Below, one piece after another: positions 1-13,800 of a DNA stretch of 64,000 nt. Position 1 is the first letter of the stretch. Every line of letters starts with the position of its first letter. Origin of the DNA: Endocalyx cinctus (lineage: Eukaryota; Ascomycota; Sordariomycetes; Amphisphaeriales; Apiosporaceae); contig BCKC01000011.1 of NCBI GenBank assembly GCA_001600455.1, positions 709,835-773,834 of the forward strand. The letters run 5' to 3'. The notes under the pieces were generated by a model. It made no database searches and had not been told where the DNA came from. It was given only the letters and a program-made list of their open reading frames with translations. Made by a program: the position numbers and the translations under genes.

Positions 1-707
1 CTGTGAGAATGTATGGCTTTATTGAGAGTGTATCGTCTGTCCTGAGCTCAAAGGGGGTGGTTTGAAGATAGTCGCATTACTCATTTAAATCTTGATGAAT
101 TACGTAATGAATCTATGCATATGATATCTTCATATTTAATCCATTTGATATATATATATATATAAGGCTTCAAGTCAATGATAAATTATATGTCGGATTG
201 AATTTGATCAGAAAATCAGAGGTTAAGCCTACATTCAGATTGGCGGGGTTGTCCTTCTACGAAATTACTTAGGTATACGTTTTCTTTGTTCTCTGAAGAT
301 GTGGCCATGCTCACTCTTTCTTTCGAAAATCGTGCATTCTCTTTGTACTCATTGACTTTGGCGTATCGTAGAGTCTAATTTTGGTCATGTTGCTCCTTCT
401 CTCGACTCTCCTTTGTGGAGGATCTGATTTACTCGTGGACGTCTCTAACATTCTAGATATCTTCAATGCCACTGAATATTAGTTTTATTGCTGAGACAGA
501 CCAAACTCATATTTCATTCGCTATCCCTATGATATCAAGTATTTTTTTTCAGTCGTATTACCTATAATTTCTACCTTGATAGAGAAGCCCGTCTAATTTA
601 GGTATCCCATGCGAGAGGCGTAATCAAGAAAAGGTCAACATATTGCATAGGCAGGCGAATAGGATCAAATATATTCTCCCGGAAAGAAATAGAAAGGTCA
701 ATCTAAT
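1..707. other. Intergenic, no gene seen
   Basis: AT-rich sequence without a convincing reading frame on either strand. It contains a short TA run near 151-163 and a T9 run near 541. The last part is the likely promoter and 5' leader of the SRA/YDG gene that starts at 708. Confidence 0.6.
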
Positions 708-2298
708 ATGAGTGTCCTCGAGCGTTTTGCTAGATATAATCACAGCACTCGTGCCCGTGGAGAGAGACCGCGCATTAAGCCGAAGCCGATACAGATTAGC
801 GATGACAGTCCAGGCCACTCGCTTTTTAGTAGGCGAAGGGACATCATGAATCAGGTTTTGAGTCCTACCATAAGACATTTCAGCTTCGATGGCAGCAGTG
901 CACTACCATTTACCAGGAGATCGCCATCTCCTCGAGGTATTACGAAGCCCTCTTTGCGTGAATACCTTTTTACGAAATATGCAGTAGTTAATTTTTCCAT
1001 AATTAGCACCATCCACCGAATCACTGGAATCGAACGAATCCCCCCGCCCAGACTGGGGCCGAGAGACATTACTAAGATTGTCAGACTCGGTACGAGAAAA
1101 CATAAGAAACGACAATAACGTCGGCCCCTACGCTGAAATGCTTAGCAGCTTTCTCGAGTCTGCACTGAAGGACGAAGACAGGAAACACCCCGTTATTGAC
1201 TTCGACATGATAGAGTATGCGCGTCTCGATAAGCTATTGAGTGAACTATTACATTTCGCAGACGAATCTAAGGCCTCCGGAGCGAATAGCAATAGTAGCG
1301 GTAGCGGTTCAACCGTCGCCGCCGACCTCCCGCTAGGGTTTAGAGTAGACATATCCCGTGCCAAGAATCTCCGACGCGCGTGGAGGCGGCGCTTTAGAGA
1401 GCAGCTGTTCATGTTAGATCAGCACAGATGTGCCGTCCTAGTTAAGGGCGGGCGGTTGAAGGATGTCTCGTTCAATAACTCCCTGACGTATGATTTAGTC
1501 AAGTGGGAGACAAGCGCGAATAATCCGGTATCGGAATTGGAGGGTAACTTACAGTTCGAACCTAGGCAGTACGTAATTTTCTATTTCTCGTCATATCATT
1601 CCTATCATCACACGATGGTGTGCTAATTATGCTAGTTGGTGGTTAAATATTACTTGCGCGGAAAGAGATGGCATTGTAACCGCCTCGCTCGAGACGCCCA
1701 CGAAGGGTCGATACGGAATCACGGCCTTGCCTCTATTGACAGGGCAAGAGGAGTTGATTAATCAAAATACAGTCAAGTACATACGTGACGGGAGGTCGTC
1801 TGATATGCATATCGCTTTAATCTCTCAAGTCGGCCGGCAAATTCGAATCCTTCGTGGATACAGGCTCCGAAGCATTTTCGCGCCCAGGGCAGGCGTGAGA
1901 TATGATGGACTGTAAGAAGACCCATTCAGGGCGTGAGATTCCTACGTACCCCTGATAAGAAAGTACCTAACATAATCACCTCCAGGTATACCATTCGTCA
2001 GTACGGATGCAAGTTAGATAATATGACCAATACATACCACCTCGAGCTAACACTCGAAAGGGTGGCGGCCCAAAAAACATTCGACAAAGTCAAGCGAATC
2101 CCGCGACCCTCGCAGATCGACGATTGGAACCTATATGAGAAGCTAGAGGGCGATAAGATAAGGTTACTCCAAGGGGAGACGAGGTACTTGGAGTGGAAGT
2201 TGACGAGAGAGGACGAGAAAAATGAGCGTGAAGAGTGGAAACGGGCGCATATGTTTAGACAATCCTTCTCGAAAAAAATGAGGGAGCCTGTGACGTGA
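708..2298 (+). CDS. SRA/YDG-domain protein, four exons
   Basis: Exons read 708-936, 1007-1568, 1636-1911 and 1986-2298. The three introns (70, 67 and 74 nt) all have GT-AG ends and restore one continuous frame of 459 residues. The C-terminal half carries SRA (YDG) landmarks: a WW pair at about 264-265, the ERDGI segment shortly after, RGYRL, and the name-giving YDGL at about 353-356, which is rebuilt across intron 3. SRA domains are known to bind methylated or hemimethylated DNA, as in UHRF1 and SUVH proteins. No RING, PHD or SET partner domain is visible. The first 80 residues are basic and low in order, followed by a helical region near 100-190. The role is inferred: a chromatin or DNA-binding factor. 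Codon use is less GC-rich than in the FAS genes. Start ATG 708 is the first in frame. Confidence 0.8.
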
Positions 2299-4355
2299 TG
2301 GTAACTCTATCGCCACGTCTCTCTATCTTTCTCTCTCACGTGCCGCCTCCCGCATCCTGTACGTAGGAATAGAAGTACGCAAATTTGAATATAACGTGGT
2401 ACTCCCACATTTGAGGAGCAAGTGAGCCTCAATCACGGCGCCAAGCATGTCTTGAATCAGCTACGATTTACTACAATAGGATTAAGATCTAACCATAACC
2501 ATCCATGCGAATGTAGGAAGTTACGTACGAGAAGAAAGGTGAAGAAAAGGTTTATGAAAGGTGAAGATTACACGATGATGCATTCGAAATCATTGATCGT
2601 CAAGTAACTAGAATAGGCCCACCATAAATAACATAGATTACTTATCCGCTCTGTGTTCACACAGTAAGCTTACGGCTTGAACCTCGAAGCGAAGTTTAAA
2701 CACGTTGATATTGGTCTCGGCGGCAGGCGTCCTGTCCTCTGCGGATACGATGCAGCGACATGTTATGTAACCTGAAATTTGTATAGTATAGAAAATATGT
2801 CATTATGATTCATTGTCAAGGTCAATTTGAGTCTTGTCCATTTCGTACCGTTTTCCTTAAAATGAATGATGTGCTATGGTGTTGATCGTCACGATGTGTA
2901 TCGTTTCATTGCAGGATAGCAGAAGACGTTTCAGTTTTGAAAATGATAAAAAGATAGATATATCCATCTATATATATGTGCAATTGAAGAAAGCCTACGT
3001 CGTAATGTGCAACGTCGTGTGAGGTGACAATTGAGTAACATAAATATCGTCACTACCCAAAAATAAATAGAGAAGAATTGAGACCGGGAAAATATATTCC
3101 ATTTCAATTCTTTTTCTTTTTTTCACTTTCCCACTTCCACAGATGTGACAATTATTCTTTGCAAGATCTGATTGATGGTACGTCTATTTACTGGGTAGGG
3201 TATCGAGGATAGGATATTCGGGTTGAAGCTGTCGCCATTCCAGTTAAAATTAACAAGTTCTTCCTCCCCTGAATAGGTGCATAATACTGAATAGCCAACC
3301 ACTAAAGACCCCTGAAGCTCCACCTGTAAAATCCCCCACGTATCGTTGACCCACTACCTATTTCAGTACATTTCTCAAGTAGCAGCTGCTAAAGAGAATT
3401 ATGTGGTGTACCCGAGAGCTTGACCTGGTGAGTTGAGTTAGAGGTTCATTCAATTTACACTGCATCCATTCCCCATCCTACGTTTGTTCCTGGGCAAGGC
3501 TTGGGTTGCCACCAATCGATGCGGATACAAGATCAACATGCCATTAGATATGCGGGTTTGAATCATCAAGTAGCCTACTACATTATTTGGCCCATGACCA
3601 AATATGGAAACCTCGGACCACGTCGGTCATGTAAGAACACTCAGCATGGAGTGCCATGACACCGTTCATCCTGTTCCCTCGGAAGAATACTACCTTACCT
3701 CCCTTGCTTGCTTAAGTACCTACTACCCTGTCGAGCTTCGAAGCCACGCGCCGTGACAAATCCTTTCCATGCCGACGGCGTATGGTGCACGCCACATGCT
3801 GTGAGTACAAGTTCGAGGGTTTTTATTTGTGTTTCGCAATCACTTGTTATACACCCTTACTTGTGGATACTTTGAACGACACTACGCTAGGATATAGCTG
3901 ACGGCATGATATGTATGTAGGTCAGAAAAAAAAATGATACTTACCCATCCATGTCCAGGGATACGTTCCAGAATGTCCAGAAGATAATGTAGGGTTGTAT
4001 GGCATAAGCAGCCAAAGCCAAAAAGCCCCCCCGACAAAAAACCAAGACCATCTAAGATCGATTATTGATCTACTGAATGGGGATAAGACCCTGAATAATG
4101 GCTGTCAGGGTCCTTATTTAAAGAGTCTAACTCAATCTAAACAGACTCGTCCGTTATCGATGGGCTTGTCCTTCATATAGTGTCTCGAGTACCCAGTCTC
4201 CTGTATCCAAGACATGCCGAGGTGGTCTTGAAAGCTTACCCATGAGCTTAAATGAAAATCGACTAATTTAACGTTAAGGACTTCGGAGAAAAAAAGAAAG
4301 CAAGAAAGAGTTAAAAAATCAAGTTCGCGGTTTGATCTTTTATATCGACGCCACG
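2299..4355. other. 2.06-kb intergenic spacer
   Basis: No gene is supported. Open frames of about 60 codons at 2422-2607, 3123-3323 and 3995-4180 lack splice continuity, domain resemblance and coding-like composition. The right end is the promoter of the Zn2Cys6 regulator, with an A-rich, polypurine leader at 4285-4320. Confidence 0.55.
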
Positions 4356-6859
4356 ATGAGTAAACGGCTTAGAACTGGCGAGGAGAACGACGCCGGCCAC
4401 AAAGACAAAGCAGCATGTAACCAATGCCGGATACGCAAAGTCAGGTGCGATCGAGCTGAGCCCGAATGCTCTAATTGTCGAAAGGCCGGTGTTCTCTGTA
4501 ATTCGTCTAATGCCTTCAAACGTGTGAATCATACGAAACAACTGTGAGTGCCGGCGTACATCACATCTCCACCCTTCAAGTGTATCCTAATCAAGTCTCT
4601 TATTCCTTTAGACGAGATGATTTCTCCAGCGTCTTGGAACGTCTAAATGACGTTGACCAGAGTTTAAGCACCCTCATGGAGCTCACTAAAGATGTTGCCT
4701 CTCGATCTTGTTCTCATGCAAATACGAGGAGCCACTCGCCCGCCAACCAACTCCCCACTATACCCACCGCATCCATGAACACATTCGGTGGAGATATTCT
4801 CCTGCCGAATTCCCGTTTCGATTCGGGTGTTGACTTCGTCGAGAATGAGGCAGACCTCTCCTACGAGATTGTCGAGCTTGAGCATGGAGGGGAGCGGTTA
4901 TATGGATTTCCCGCTTCGTCGGTATTAATTAGGAGCCTGTCCAAAAACGTGGGTCGCATCATCGAAGATGAAAAGGATGAGAATCAAAGTGACGACAACT
5001 TTCCGGCTATATGCGAGGCTTTCCAAGAAGCGACAAACCAGATTGCCCTCAGACGACATTTAGAAAATTTCCCGTTAAATGCCAAATGCCGCGAGCACGT
5101 CGTAACGAGCGATCACAAGGATATCACGTTCCCACCAAAATTACTAGTCGACCTATTCATCGACAGCTTTCTCTGCAACATCAACGTGAGATTTCCTATT
5201 TTCGAAAAAGCCACACTCCAGCAAACCATCCGATCACACTATACAGATACCCCGCCACAGGAGAGCAAGCCGTGGGCTCTGATGTATACTTGCATCGTCG
5301 TTCTCGGCTTAGGTCTCGAGGCTCAGACCACTCGATCATCCGAGTCCGGATCTAGGAGTATGAATGACGACCTTATTTCCTCATTTTTACGAAACTGTGA
5401 CCGAGCCTTAGCCGATCTCGAGGCTTTCACTCGGCCTTGCGTTGCCAATATACAGGCACTTCTCATTTTGGTATGTGAAGTGTTCACTCCCCACCCTCTT
5501 TTCATCCCTACATGTATCTGACTGTGAGTCTTTTGCGCTCTACTATAGGCTCTTACAGCACGAGAATTCTACAGTGACATGATGTTCGAGACAGTATGCC
5601 AGGTGGCTTGCCGGGTCGGTCGTTTGATGGGTCTTCACAGATGGCAGAACACTAAGTTGTTGAGTGGAGAAACGCTCTTAGAGCGACAGCGACTCTTCAA
5701 AGTTTTATACGGCCTGGATAAGCAGCGTGCGTTCATGACCGGACATCCATGCGACCTATACCTCTTTGATTCCGACATGCCAATGGGCACCATAGCCCAA
5801 AGCGACTCGCCGGGCTCACGATTGAACGATGCGTTTGATCACATAATGAGAATCTGGGAAGAGATCTACATATCTCTGTATTCTTCGAGAGCAGCGTCCG
5901 CGGACTCGTCATTCCGCGCGCGCCAAGTGCCCCTCATGCGCAAGCAAATTGACGAGTGGAGTCAGCAGCACTGCGCGGTGATGGATGGTAATTTCTCAGA
6001 GCATTCACCAGATTTGGCTCCCTTGCAAACCGAGTTGAAGTACTGCTACCACTTCACCAATGTGTTGACTCTTCGATATGATAAAAAGACGGGACCTTCT
6101 AACCAGCAATTACTTTATCATGCACGCCGGTGTCTCAGTCTTATTACAGACATAGGTTCCGCACCAATCACGACGTCGGCTATGGCCGTATTAGCTCGAA
6201 TACTTGGAAACTACCCCATGGTGCCGACCATCGATTTACTTGCCTTCCGACTTGGTCAATTGATTCATGGCGTAGCATTCGATGCGGAGGCCACTACCGA
6301 TTACGATTTAATCCGCACAGCGCATCATCATTTATCTCATCTACAACATCCAGGATTCTCCCACGCGCACGGAACGCGACTTCAGGCCGGATTGACCTGG
6401 GCCCTTCAACTTCTAGATTTTATGAAGGGTGTGATAAATCGACCAAAATCGGAGGAAGTTTCAGAATACGTTACGACGGGTTGCATAGATTGGTCACAAC
6501 AATCGTGTAACCGCCCCCGTTTTTCGCAAGTCAGCCCCGGCACGGGATTGACAGGGCAGATAAACGTTGCAACCATGCCCCAGGATATACCTTCGACGCA
6601 TCCATCGATAGATAGCGATAACGACATGACATCAGCGACAACCGAGGACACTCATTATCGTTTATATACACCACTCGCGAGCTCCCTAGACCTAGCATCT
6701 ATCCACCTTTCCTCGGCGGGTCCTTCGGCCGGTCACAGCCCCAAGGGCTTTCCAGCGGGGTCCATGATGGAGAATAAGGATACACCGGGTATTAACAGCC
6801 ACCCCGAAAATATTTTAGATATGGACTTTTTCCAGACTTTCCCATGGAATGACATATAA
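4356..6859 (+). CDS. Zn2Cys6 (Gal4-type) transcription factor with fungal_trans domain
   Basis: Exons read 4356-4543, 4612-5470 and 5549-6859 (785 residues); both introns have good donors (GTGAGT, GTATGT) and in-frame acceptors. The zinc cluster is complete: C21-X2-C24-X6-C31-X6-C38-X2-C41-X6-C48, with the basic RIRKVRC segment between cysteines 2 and 3. A short heptad-like stretch (about 65-90) could dimerise. The middle region (about 220-560) has the look of the fungal-specific regulatory domain PF04082, with the acidic, Ser/Thr-rich tail usual in this class. Such proteins bind CGG half-sites as dimers. It is the closest regulator to the FAS/citrate-synthase genes and probably controls them; this is inferred from position. 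The alternative ATG at 4332 would add eight residues; 4356 is preferred for its context and for giving an N-terminus that leads straight into the zinc cluster. Confidence 0.9.
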
Positions 6860-9800
6860 AGGAGAGGAGCATATTTAGCGGATGAGAATACTACTACTAT
6901 TATTATTATCATATGCATGAACACTCTCATATATAGACTATATCTAGTTTCAACAAACTCCAATATCATGATACCAATAGACGACTTTTTTTTTTTTTTT
7001 CTTTNTTTCAATTTTTACTCTAGGAAATCAAATCAGCGATACTTTGTAACTTCACAATTAGCTCGGACTCATGAATCCAGGTACTACTACGACTATCACG
7101 TAGAAGGTAGCTCAATGTGTAAATAGGTTACCTTAAACAAGTATTAAAAATGAAATTACCCTTGATCTTGGTCAAAATTTAGGATCAGTAAGGGATATGT
7201 GTAAGACGGTACTCTCTTTCCACTCTCCGAGTCTTCTCTTTTCCTCCGCGGGTTTTCTCGACAACGATCACGCGATACTTCTAATAATAACCCCTCCCTT
7301 CCTCACGCTCTCTTACATGTATACCATTTCCCCCATTTGCCTAATATACTACGTAGACCCTTATAATATACACTGATTTGAACTCTGTTATCTCGACGCC
7401 TAGAATAAAAGGCGGAAATATTGACTGAAAGGAGTGAGAACTGGTGGGGAAGAAAGATGGGTCTAGGCGTAATACAATATTCTTAATGGGGGGGTTTATA
7501 GGGGATTTGCGGTATACAATTACTGAGAAATACAACTGAAATAGGGAGTAGGTAACTAATTAATAAGCTACTAATCTCACGATATCTTCATTAGTATAGG
7601 TAACCTTGGATTCTCAACATCTTTCTATTCTAATGGCGAAATGATGAAACAAGTTACAACATAACTCCACATACCTTATATTGATGATACATTTATTTAT
7701 CTATAATGAGTATTCATCCCGTAGCTAACTATCTAAGAGTGTCCTGTACTACACTATACTACCTACTGCACGATATTTGATTGTCGTATTAAGCTTATCC
7801 ATATCTCTTTCGCTGTTTACGCGGTTACATCGGTTACGGATGGATTATTTCTATAACCCACTCATACTCGCATGTTTTTACTTCAGCTATTTATTATTCA
7901 CAGGAACTACGTATACGTATACAGCTATTATGGTTTCTCCTTTACGAATGATGCAGAAGAAGGAAATCTTTATACGGAGAACCCCGCTATAGAGGCAAAG
8001 GAAACCTGCACGAATTTTTATCTATTACCCATGCCGCTTCCTATCATGCCAGCCATCCAGCCCGCCCAGCATGCTAAGGGATTACTACGTACATGCATGC
8101 AGTGATTTGATTGCATAATCTCAAATATCACTGACTACCTACCTGCTATTCTTCGGTAAACTTTACCGTAGGTATCGAAATATTTTATCAATTTGGTTTC
8201 ACGCGAACGGAGTAGATGACCCGTCCATCTTTAATATAACACCCGAGTCCGAGGGAACGGGATAAACGAAAAACCGGTTACGACTCACAAGACGTGAACG
8301 AATTCCAATAACAAATCTACAATTATAATTTTGCTAATGTGATATAATTCTACCTATGTAATGGATAAGTACCGCTTACTCGCTCCGGTATCTACGATAA
8401 AATCTATTACGACGACGATAACCTGCCGCCTTACGTCGATAGCCATTGAAAGAAGATAACAAGTTTATAAAATTCTCGGCGAAGATATGCAATACACCTT
8501 TAGTTCCACATGCACTACTACCGTATGAAGCACGCAATAAATTTGGTTTTCTTTCCCCAGGGGGTCGTATATAGTGGACATACGCATACTCGAGCACACG
8601 AAACTCAACCTGGAATTTTCATCGATATACATGTTATACATAACTACACATCTCTCGGGGCCGGCGTCGACCCACTGACCGACGGTTCGATTTCCTCGCT
8701 GCTGACCTGACCCATAATGACATACAAATACTTTTTTAAGACCATGGATATCTTTATTATCATTATTAAGATTACTGGTATATAAGCTTACGGTTCGTCC
8801 CTTTGTTCTATAGAGCTAGGTATGTCATCTGTTCTCGTCTATACTAATTACCTAGCTTCCTATTCTAATGCATGTATATACTTTTTCGTATATTATGTAC
8901 GCATTCATACCTCGGTATACATACATTTTTATTTATAGGTCAAGTACGAATAAATTGTTCCTACATGCGTATACTAGGTTCTGGGTTGTTGACACAAATC
9001 TTTTTTTTTTCTCTTCAGTCCTGTACATATCCTACCTGGGTATGCAAGCTGAGGTCAGAATGTTACTGTTACTGTTGTAGACAAGATCTAGGCCACCATC
9101 GACGTGAAAATCACTCAACCCTCAATCTGATCCATTATCCTATCATTTACCGACGTTAGAAGATAAGAATCTCACGTAAGACTAAAGACGGAAAGCAGCG
9201 AAAAAAAAAGGGAGGCTGCCATTTATCCAGCTACCCTGTAATTACTGCCTTTGAAGTTGCTCTCGCGTAGAATAATCGGCCGAAAAGAAACATATTATTT
9301 CTCCGTTAAAGAAGCGATGGGTTTCTTCAATCATTCCCCTAATTCAAAAACTGGGGCAATGTTTTTTTTTTTTTTTCAATTTTCTCGGTTTTTATTTTCT
9401 CCCTTCTGCTAGATTACGACCTACTACCTATGGTCTCTCCCTGCCTCTCTGTAACTCTTCCCTTTAACATTACTTAGTACGTATTCCTTTCTGTGCACAT
9501 TGATCATTATCATGTGTTTTCTCCTATTTTTATTTTTATTTTTATTTTTTATTCCATCTTACGTGGAAAGGAACCCACCAAGCGGGATTGTCCGACCTGC
9601 ATAATTACAGCCGCTCCGTTACAAAGATTACCCGGATTTATGTCATCATTCTGTTTACGCCGTACAGGTAGTAGGCCTGGTAGGTTAGGTATTTCCTTTG
9701 AAAGATCAGCGTCTTTTTGTTTCGTTCTTTTGTTCGGCGGAGTCCCTGCATCACCGTCCTGTAAATTTGGGAAATTTTCATTGGATAAAGCTCAAATGCC

Positions 9801-10861
9801 GAAGGCAAAAGTATCCCTGAATACGAAAAAAAAGGACTTGACGACAAACGGACAAACGATAAGCACAAATAAATTAATAATAATAAGCAACGGCTGACTT
9901 TTTGTTGAATGCGCTTCATAACTTTCATATCTTTCTTTAAACTATTCCCGGAAGCCCTGGAGCTTTCTACGGGATCACACCATCAGCTGACGAAGCTAAC
10001 GTCAGTCGTTTAAATCCCACCAGAAGCTTATTTTATCAACATCATCCTGTCCCCCCACCGGCAAGCGGAGGTTTCCTGTGATTCAGATAATAGATACCTA
10101 GGTAGCGAGGATGTAAGTGTGCTAAAGAAACTTGGCTGCGGAAACCAAGAAAAAAAAAATACACATATCCACGTCCCCCATCCTTTCTACACTAGAAGTC
10201 AGGTAGGGATCGGCAAAAGAGAACTGCGCGAAAGCCCGCATACCCTGTCCGGCAGGGCGCGGGAAAAGCCTCACACCTAATAATAGCTTGATGTGTATGT
10301 AATGTACACTGCATTACGAACAAAGTATCCTAGGATGAATGAATTCCTATAATCCGAGTGTAGGAAGAGCTTTACTATCTCTTCTTCTTCCAAGCCTTAC
10401 CAAGCCTTGGATTATCTGCAGCAATGCTGAACTTAAACACTTGTTGTACATATACGTTTCAACACGAATACTCCGAACAGCGGCCTTCCCGCGTAATATA
10501 TCCGCGGCCGCATCCCAGTGCTTGGCTTTTGCTTGGCCACCCCTTGGCCAATGCTTGATATACTACACAGGTCCACAATGTTGTATAGATGTATGTACAC
10601 TATACCGATGTGGACCGTGATGAGATAAGTGCAATTAACCTTAAAGGGGGTAAGGGAGATAGATAGGTAACACATGATGCAAATCAATTACGAAGAGATA
10701 ACCGAATATTGTGTATTGAAAAAATCTACCTTCTTTAATCGTAAAAGCATTCATGACATAGAGAATATCGTGGGTTACTGATAAGAATTTCCCCCCTATG
10801 TAACGCCCATTACTATTGTATCCATTTTTAAAAAAGAGAAACAAAAAAAAATACATAGGAA
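6860..10861. other. 4.0-kb gene-poor spacer
   Basis: Between the convergent 3' ends of the regulator (+) and FAS alpha (-). No coding signal is seen on either strand; frames up to 134 codons (for example 9493-9897) are driven by T-rich low complexity. It holds T tracts at about 6986-7000 and 9362-9376. One undetermined base (N) at 7005 follows the first tract, marking a local assembly uncertainty. Confidence 0.6.
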
Positions 10862-13800
10862 TTAAGCTGGAGCACGGAAAGTCGGATCGAGGAAAGCGGC
10901 AGATGGTTCCGTACCGTCCCACACCGACTTGGACTTAGCCTTGACGACTTCCTTCCGCATCATCGCCAGCTGGAATGCCCTGTCGACGCGTCCCTGACGG
11001 GCCTTAACCCTCTTCCGGTAATCGTCGTACTCGTCCGACGACAGAGCCGCCATCAACAGCTTAGGGGACACCAACAGACAGATACCCCCCTTTTGACCGA
11101 ACCCGAACGAGGTGACCATGCAAGCTTTCACGTCCGGAGCGGGCACGGCTTCCGTCGGGAATACCAAATGCTCGAAAGCCCGCAGACGGACATCCACCTC
11201 GTCGGCGTTGCGGTTTCCGGGCACGACCCCGTCCCGGAGCACCTGCAGCATGCCGTTGACCATCCACGCTCCGGCCGCGCCCTTTGGATGGCCCGTCAGG
11301 TACTTCTGCGCGACGACGAGCACGGGGTTTCCGGCGGTGCGCCCGAGGTGGCGCATCTGCTTGTTGACCACGTCGCTCTCGTTCTTGTCGTTCGCCTGCG
11401 TCGACGTCCCGTGGAAGGACGCGACCTTGACGTCGTCGACGCCGAGGCCCCAAGCGAGCAGCGCCGCGCGCAGGGGCGCCATGTCCGGATCGAGCCGCCG
11501 CACGTTGCCGTTCCACGCCCATTTGACGTCGCGTCGACGGCAGGCCGCGGCCGACTCGACCTCCCGCGCGGACGCGTAAGGGGCCGCGGGCGACATGTTC
11601 TCGAGCTGGGACGCGCGCCACCTCTCCACCTCGGCCAGGCCTTCCTCGATCTTGGCCCGGCGGTACGACAGGTCCAGTAAGGGGGATTTCGCCGCCGCGG
11701 GGGTCTCCCGCGCGGCCGTCAGGACGCCCTGGCCCGGCGCGGGCACCGATCGCCCGACCCCGTCTCCGGCCATCTGCGAGTACGCGACGACGCCGTAGAC
11801 GGGCAGGCCCATCTTCAGGGCCAGTTCAGCCGTCATGACGAGCTGGACGCCGCCGCCGGCCGATTCCATGAACCCGGCGCGCGAGGTCGCGGTGGGGCGC
11901 GACATCTCCCGCGGGAGGTAGCCCTTGGCGAACTCGGCCTCGGCGTTGCTGGTGGCCTTCATGTTGGAGAACTCGAAGCTTGAATCCTCGGAAAGCTCGT
12001 CCACGCCGCCGACGAGGGCGGCTTTGACGCGTCCGGCCTGGATCGCCTCGCACGCGTTGTCCATCGACTCGAGCGAGGTGGCGCACGTGCCCGTCGGGGT
12101 CTTGATCGGTCCGACGGACCCGAATATCAGCATGTTCGTCCAGGCCGACATGGCGTTCAGGAAGGTCTCCTGGAAGACGTCGCTCTGGACGGGCCGGTCC
12201 ATCATCCGCTGCCGGTACATGCGCCTCGTGGCCGTGAACCCGCCGGCGCCGGACCCGATCGCGTTGAGCAGTTCGGACACGTGCATGTGCCGGAACAGCT
12301 CGAAGGCGTCCGAGATCCCGGCGCTGTACATGGCCTCGCAGACGCAGCAGACCTGGTACAAAGTGATGGGGTCCACCTGCGCGACGATATCCTCGGGGAT
12401 CCCGTAGTTCAAGGGATCCCAGCCTTTGGGCAGGTGCGCCGCCACGATGGGCGTCGGTGCCGGCGATTTCGGGATGTGGAACGTCGCGCCCCGCTTCACC
12501 TGCACGACCCAGACGTCGGTGTCGGACGAGCCCTCCTTGGGGTACGCGACGACCTTGTCGCCGTGGCGCTGCTTGAAGGCCCGCGCCAACGTTTCGGGGC
12601 TGTCGAAGGCGGGCAGGTCGTCGTCGAGGACGACCTCGTGCAGGAATTCCTTCTTGCCCGGCTCGAACCCGTCGAGCCGCTCGCCATCGAGCAAGCGGAT
12701 GCCGCAGTTGTCGGCGACGTGCTTGCCGTAGAGGGTGAAGAAGTCGGCCTCGTCGACGGGTTTCTTGGTCGCCTTGTCGACCCAGCCGACGTACGGCTTG
12801 CCGTCGACGACGCCGTCTAGGTGCTCGATCAGGCCCATGATCCACGCCATCTCCGTCAGACCGTCGAGGCTAAACTTGCCGTCCCGCTCCATCTCCCAGC
12901 GCGTGCGCGAGGAGCCGAGGGGTCCGAGCTCGGAGAAACCGACGACGACGACGGTGCGGCTGAGGTCGACCATGCCGGAGAGGTCGGGGAGTCCGGCCGT
13001 GGTTTGATGGTGGGAGGAGGCTAGGTCGGGGAACCCTTGCCGGATGTTGGAGCGGCGGTGAGCGCCTGGGTTGGCGCTGGGGATTTCTCCTTTTGGAGAA
13101 GAAGAGTCGGCTCCGCGGAGGACGGCGTCCTGCTTTCGGTTCTCTTCGACGATGGCGCGGAGCACGCGAGACTTGGTGACGATATTCTTGCGAACCGTCG
13201 AGATCTTCTCGTTGAGACCTTCCAGCCCTTGCAGACCGCCGCTGAGGTCCGCGTAGATGGGCTCGAAATCCGAGACGGATAAAAGAGAAGGGGAGAGCAA
13301 GGTGAGGATGTTGAACGCCATCTCTTCCGGGGTGAACGTCAGGACGCCCATGGCTTCGATGCCCTCGGCCACGATGTTGTTGGCGCTCATCAGCCCGGTT
13401 CCTCGCGTCCAGCCGATGACGGCGCTGACGACCGACAGGTACGACGACCAGCTCTCGGAGTGGTACCGGTTCAGCAGCGTCTCGAGCGCGAGCTTGGACT
13501 CGGAGTACAGCCCGTCGCCGCCGAAGTCGCCGTGGTTGGGCGACAGCGGCAGGACCACGGTCGAGGGCCTGCCCGCGTACCTTCGCTGCTCCTTAGCCTG
13601 CTTGATGCAGCCCATGAGGCGCAGCACGTTGGTCAGCATGGCCCTGTGCGCGAGCTCCGAGTGCGAATCGATCCTGTCGATCTCGCGCCCCTTCTCGGGG
13701 ATGGCCGCGAAAGGCACGACGAAATCGACGTCGACGCCCAAGCCCGTCTTGGTATCGTAGATGTGCGACACCAGGTTCTCGCAGTCCTTCTTGCTGCCGG

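Noticed and set aside
4544..4611. Apparent ATG-like start of the large regulator frame at 4544
   Set aside because: The start lies inside a 68-nt intron; the true start is at 4356 in the exon with the zinc cluster.
9493..9897. 134-codon plus-strand frame in the 4-kb spacer
   Set aside because: Starts with repeated TTTTTA-encoded residues, has no family likeness and overlaps an equal frame on the other strand.
11826..12845. 339-codon minus-strand frame overlapping FAS alpha in another phase
   Set aside because: Arg/Gly/Ala-rich product typical of an out-of-phase reading of GC-rich coding DNA; the true frame carries the KR and KS motifs.
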